Position numbers and translations under genes: made by a program
Part shown: piece by piece, positions 12,501 through 15,674 of the stretch
Layout: each line of letters starts with the position of its first letter
Numbering within the stretch: position 1 is the first letter of the stretch
Notes under the pieces: model-generated
Told to the model about the DNA's origin: nothing
What the model saw: the letters and a program-made list of their open reading frames with translations, nothing else
Databases searched by the model: none
Source of the DNA: Actinomycetota bacterium
Lineage (GTDB): Bacteria > Actinomycetota > Acidimicrobiia > Acidimicrobiales > Acidimicrobiaceae
DNA: 15,674 nucleotides
Assembly (NCBI GenBank): GCA_004366215.1
Contig: SIRY01000177.1
Location: 1-15,674, forward strand
Reading direction: 5' to 3'

Positions 12501-13352
12501 TTAGACCCCGAGGTCGTCGAGCATCCGCGGCGAGCGACGCCAGTCGCGGGCCACCTTGACGCGCAAGACCAGTGGCGGTACCGTCGGGAGTCGACGCTGC
12601 GCCCGCCGCCGAACGTCAGCGAGGATCCGGCCGCGGCTACCGATGACGATCGGTCGCTGGCTCGGGCGCTCGACGTAGATGACGACCTCCACGCCCTCCT
12701 CACTCCACGACTCCACCGTGCAGGCGAGCGACTCGGGGAGCTCATCGCGGAGGTGGTGGAGGAGCTCTTCGCGGACGACCTCGGCAACCCAGGTCGCGCG
12801 CGGTACGTCCACGACCAAGTCCGACTCGTAGAGCGGCGGCCCGGGAGGCATGTGATCAGCGAGGTAGCTGCGAAGCTCTGCGACCCCCTCGCCCCGGTGC
12901 GCAGAGGTCGCAAAGTAGGCAGCCAGTGGAATGGCTGCGAGCTGTGCTAGAACCTCGACGACGCGAGCGCGCGGGACGAGGTCGCAGCGCGTGACGACGG
13001 CGACATCGTCCGGTCGCAGCCGTCGCGCGAGATCTCGCTCTCTCAGCCCGCATCCCCGCGCAGCATCGACGGCGAGCAGGGCGAGATCCGCACCTTGCCA
13101 CTCGTCCTCGCACCAGCGCTGGCACCGGCGAGCAAGCTCGTCGTGCCCCAAGCTCTGCCCAGGGGTATCGACGAGGACGAGTTGCGTTCGACCAACCTGC
13201 GTGACGACTCGCACTGCACGCCTCGTCGTATTCGGGTGTCGCGACACGATGGTCGCGCGCTCGCCAGCCACGGCGTTGATGAGCGCAGACTTGCCCACGT
13301 TCGTGCGTCCGACCACGACGCAGAAGCCAGCTCGCTCGACCTCTTCACTCAC
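12501..13352 (-). CDS. era: GTPase Era
   Basis: Era binds the 3' end of 16S rRNA and assists small-subunit assembly. The GTPase domain shows G1 GRTNVGKS (15-22), switch I Thr-Thr (42-43), G3 DTPG (62-65), G4 as TRCD (121-124) in place of NKxD, and G5 TSA (149-151). The C-terminal KH domain carries IVIGSRGRIL (GSRG 238-241), the RNA-binding loop. At 283 residues it is slightly short but complete. The two adjacent GTG codons at 13355 and 13352 overlap the end of the CNNM gene and follow AAGGA by five and eight bases. I use 13352, and the difference is one residue. YbeY, encoded two genes upstream, acts in the same 16S rRNA maturation process. Confidence 0.95.
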   Translation of the reverse strand: MSEEVERAGFCVVVGRTNVGKSALINAVAGERATIVSRHPNTTRRAVRVVTQVGRTQLVLVDTPGQSLGHDELARRCQRWCEDEWQGADLALLAVDAARGCGLRERDLARRLRPDDVAVVTRCDLVPRARVVEVLAQLAAIPLAAYFATSAHRGEGVAELRSYLADHMPPGPPLYESDLVVDVPRATWVAEVVREELLHHLRDELPESLACTVESWSEEGVEVVIYVERPSQRPIVIGSRGRILADVRRRAQRRLPTVPPLVLRVKVARDWRRSPRMLDDLGV

Positions 13353-14580
13353 CACGGTGGTCCTTACCGACTCGCTCGACGAGCACCGACGCCACGCGGT
13401 GGCGCGCGACTTGCCGCACTTGGAGTCGAACTCCGTCGACGTGGACCTCCTCCCCGACTCGCGGCAGGTGACCAAGCAGACCCATAATGAGCCCTCCGAC
13501 CGAGTCCCAGGCGCCCTCGGGCAGCTCCTCGCCGATACGCTCCGACAGGTCATCGATGCTGACGGAGCCCCTCACCTCCCAGCGTCCGTCGCCGAGCGCC
13601 GTGACGCCCTCGCCTCCAGCGTCGTACTCATCGTTGATCTCGCCGACGAGCTCCTCGATGAGGTCCTCGAACGTCACGATGCCAGCGGTCGAGCCGTACT
13701 CGTCGACGACGACAGCGAGGTGGAACTTGCCGTCGCGCATCTCTCGCAGCAGATCTGCGACTGGCTTCGTCTCGGGAACGAAGTGAATCGGACGCATGTG
13801 CGCGCCGACTGGATCGCCACGGCGCCCTTGGTACTCGAGCGCGAGCAGGTCCTTGGCGAGGATGATTCCGACCACGTTGTCGATCGATCCCTCGTCGATG
13901 ACGACCGCGATGGCTGCGGCGACAGAGGTCTGCGAGGAGACCGCGACCACATCTGGACGCGGGACCATGACTTCGCGCGCGATGGTGTCGCCGAAGGAGA
14001 TGACGGAGTGGATCAGCGCGCGCTCATCGGTCTCGATGACGTCACCCTCTTCGGCGGCGTCGGCCATCGCGAGCAGCTCCTCTTCGCTCACCGACGCGCT
14101 CGGCGCGCGCCACGGGGTCAGCCACGTCGAGAGCTGTGCAACCGCGACCGCGAGCACGCGGATCGGCCAGACGCGAATGAGAGCTCCAACGACAGGCGCG
14201 AGTCGAAGTGCAGCTCCTTCGGGATGCACCGCCGCGACGTTCTTCGGGATAGCTTCGCCGAGCACGAAGATCACGAGGATCTCGACGATGGTCGCGACGA
14301 CGACGCCGAGGGCGCCAAAAGCGTGATCGGCGACGACACCGACGAGCGTCGCCGCGATCAGCTGACACACCAGCGTGACGAGCAGAACGGTCGACAGGTA
14401 GGTTGAGGGGCGCTCGACGAGCGTTCGGAGGGTCCGAGCGCCGCGCCTCCCTTGCTCGACGAGCGCCTGCGCCTTGACGCGCGAGATGCGCGTGATGGAC
14501 GTCTCTGCGGCAGAGAGCACCGCCGAGAAGCCTACGAGCACGACCACCGCTGCAAGTGCCCACCAGTCAGCGACGCTCAC
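13345..14580 (-). CDS. CNNM/CorC-type membrane protein with CBS pair and transporter-associated domain
   Basis: The family (HlyC/CorC, CNNM) is linked to magnesium and cobalt efflux or homeostasis. The N-terminal CNNM domain has hydrophobic segments at about 6-28, 60-84, 88-110 and 128-150, with [12 protein letters not shown] and the conserved GEAIPKN. The cytoplasmic part starts with [13 protein letters not shown]. The second CBS domain is intact ([28 protein letters not shown]), and a C-terminal CorC domain spans about 325-405. CBS1 is abnormal: after VVIDEG (to Gly231) the sequence passes straight to SIDNVVG, so the usual nine residues with Ser-Arg-x-Pro-Val, its core strand, are missing. 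The GTG start overlaps the ybeY stop as GTGA, and the 3' end overlaps era. Position between ybeY and era is common in actinobacteria. Confidence 0.93.
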   Translation of the reverse strand: MSVADWWALAAVVVLVGFSAVLSAAETSITRISRVKAQALVEQGRRGARTLRTLVERPSTYLSTVLLVTLVCQLIAATLVGVVADHAFGALGVVVATIVEILVIFVLGEAIPKNVAAVHPEGAALRLAPVVGALIRVWPIRVLAVAVAQLSTWLTPWRAPSASVSEEELLAMADAAEEGDVIETDERALIHSVISFGDTIAREVMVPRPDVVAVSSQTSVAAAIAVVIDEGSIDNVVGIILAKDLLALEYQGRRGDPVGAHMRPIHFVPETKPVADLLREMRDGKFHLAVVVDEYGSTAGIVTFEDLIEELVGEINDEYDAGGEGVTALGDGRWEVRGSVSIDDLSERIGEELPEGAWDSVGGLIMGLLGHLPRVGEEVHVDGVRLQVRQVARHRVASVLVERVGKDHRGE

Positions 14581-15140
14581 CGCAGCTTGGCCACCTCAAG
14601 CCCTTCTGCAGAGCACAGCTCGCGGTAGCGAGCAAGGAGCTCTGCCTCACGAGCTTCCATCTGCTCGGCGTCCTCGTCAGCCTCGTGATCGTAACCCCGA
14701 ATGTGCAAGATGCCGTGGATCAGCAGGAGGGCAACCTCGTCACCAACCTCACCCCGGTGCTGACCCCCCCGATCACCGGCGTGCGAGGCCGCAGCGCGCG
14801 CAGCGACGGCGGGGCAGATCACGACGTCACCGAGGAGCGACGGACGAAGTTGCCCGTCCTCAGGTCGTCGTGGTGCCTCGAGAGCTCCCTGGTCAGGTTC
14901 GTCGATTGCGAACGACAGGACGTCGGTCGGTCCTTCTCGACCGCGGTAGCGGCTGTTGAGGTTCGCGATCGTCGCCTCGTCGACGAAAACGACCGAGAGC
15001 TCGACGAGCTCTGCGACGCCGAGCACCCTCAGCACCTCCGAGGCAAGCCGCGCTACTGCTGCCTCGTCGATGGCGACGTCTGCCTGCTCGTTCGCAACGA
15101 CGGTCGTGGCCCCCCGCGGGATCGGGTCAGCGCTGCTCAC
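14577..15140 (-). CDS. ybeY: Endoribonuclease YbeY
   Basis: YbeY is a zinc-dependent endoribonuclease used in 16S rRNA 3'-end processing and ribosome quality control. The metal motif HxxxHxxxxxH is complete as [11 protein letters not shown], with His142, His146 and His152. Upstream are [17 protein letters not shown] (about 61-77) and LGDVVICP (103-110), both typical. A 17-residue Gly/Arg-rich stretch before the metal helix (about 118-134) is longer than usual and probably a surface loop. The length of 187 is at the upper end for the family. The GTG start overlaps the phoH stop as GTGA, and the stop overlaps the CNNM gene start the same way, so the three are translationally coupled. Confidence 0.95.
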   Translation of the reverse strand: MSSADPIPRGATTVVANEQADVAIDEAAVARLASEVLRVLGVAELVELSVVFVDEATIANLNSRYRGREGPTDVLSFAIDEPDQGALEAPRRPEDGQLRPSLLGDVVICPAVAARAAASHAGDRGGQHRGEVGDEVALLLIHGILHIRGYDHEADEDAEQMEAREAELLARYRELCSAEGLEVAKLR

Positions 15141-15674
15141 CGAAGCTCCCGCCCTGTCGGCTCAGCCTCGTAGGCCTTGAGAATCGCTCGAACGACCGGA
15201 TGCCGGACGACGTCCCGCTGGTCAAGTCGCACGATCGCGACGTCCGGGACGTCAGCGAGACGCTCGAGCGCGTCGAGCAAGCCCGACGGCGAGCCGACGA
15301 GGTCAACCTGTGTGACGTCGCCGGTCACGACGGCGCTCGAGCCGCAGCCGATGCGCGTGAGGAACATCTTCATCTGGCCCGGAGTCGTGTTCTGCGCCTC
15401 ATCAAGGATGATGAAGCTCTGATTGAGCGTACGGCCTCGCATGAAAGCCAGCGGCGCAACCTCGATGAGTCCGCGCTCTAGCAGGCGCACCACCGAGTCC
15501 GCGTCGAGCAGGTCGTAGAGAGCGTCGTAGAGGGGGCGGAGGTACGGGTCCACCTTGGCAGCGAGGTCCCCAGGAAGGAACCCGAGCCGCTCGCCAGCCT
15601 CGACTGCGGGTCGAGTGAGCACGATACGTTGCACCCGCCGCTCTCTGAGCGCCACGAGTGCAGCCGCGACGGCG
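15137..15674 (-). CDS. phoH: PhoH-family ATPase, 5' end cut by window edge
   Basis: The frame is open to the right edge, so the start and the Walker A loop lie outside. The visible 179 residues match PhoH closely: [50 protein letters not shown], the Walker B region [20 protein letters not shown], and [11 protein letters not shown]. The family is an ATP-binding P-loop group associated with RNA metabolism. The precise activity is not settled, and the name refers to phosphate-starvation induction in E. coli. The segment after DVTQVDL is about one residue shorter than usual, which is harmless. It is the first visible gene of the coupled series phoH-ybeY-CNNM-era. Confidence 0.94.
   Translation of the reverse strand, partial: AVAAALVALRERRVQRIVLTRPAVEAGERLGFLPGDLAAKVDPYLRPLYDALYDLLDADSVVRLLERGLIEVAPLAFMRGRTLNQSFIILDEAQNTTPGQMKMFLTRIGCGSSAVVTGDVTQVDLVGSPSGLLDALERLADVPDVAIVRLDQRDVVRHPVVRAILKAYEAEPTGRELR

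Overview
The window is GC-rich chromosomal DNA from a high-GC Gram-positive-type bacterium. GTG starts are common and genes are tightly packed, with stop/start overlaps (GTGA). A single-chain, zinc-containing glycyl-tRNA synthetase, a short Lrp-type ligand-binding protein and -10 boxes of the form TANNNT all point to Actinobacteria. A deep-branching class such as Acidimicrobiia is my guess, not something I can prove. Almost everything is conserved housekeeping. I see no mobile element, phage gene, CRISPR array, toxin-antitoxin pair or defence system.

Layout. (1) Positions 1-2097: the tail of an Lrp/AsnC-type protein (+), an unrecognised single-pass membrane protein (-), and a D-alanyl-D-alanine carboxypeptidase (+) that diverges from it across a very short shared promoter. 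(2) 2098-2587: a non-coding stretch with hairpins, then two minus-strand tRNA genes, Asn(GUU) and a CAU tRNA best read as Ile2. (3) 2597-3590: a PAP2 lipid phosphatase (-) and a 340-base hairpin-rich gap. (4) 3591-15674: a long minus-strand series. In transcription order it is phoH (cut by the window edge), ybeY, a CNNM/CBS membrane protein, era, a nitrobindin, uppS, a 66-residue two-helix membrane protein, recO, glyS, ppdK, dnaG and a sigma-70 family factor.

How the genes fit together. The minus-strand series combines rRNA maturation and ribosome assembly (YbeY, Era), repair (RecO), translation (GlyRS), replication priming (DnaG), transcription (sigma) and the PEP/pyruvate node (PPDK). The order era-recO-glyS-...-dnaG-sigma resembles the macromolecular-synthesis cluster of Firmicutes, with PPDK where Bacillus carries a PPDK-regulator-type gene. 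UppS, the PAP2 phosphatase and the D,D-carboxypeptidase all bear on the undecaprenyl/peptidoglycan cycle.

Most worth checking: UppS appears to lack, by a clean in-frame loss, the conserved Arg/Gly/Glu-Arg-Ser segment that binds isopentenyl diphosphate. The first CBS domain of the CNNM protein appears to lack its core Ser-Arg-x-Pro-Val strand. The sigma factor has a divergent region 3.0. PPDK has Val in place of the regulatory Thr. Several intergenic sites carry TAGNCT-like -10 boxes, including an apparent overlapping bidirectional promoter and two apparently leaderless starts.
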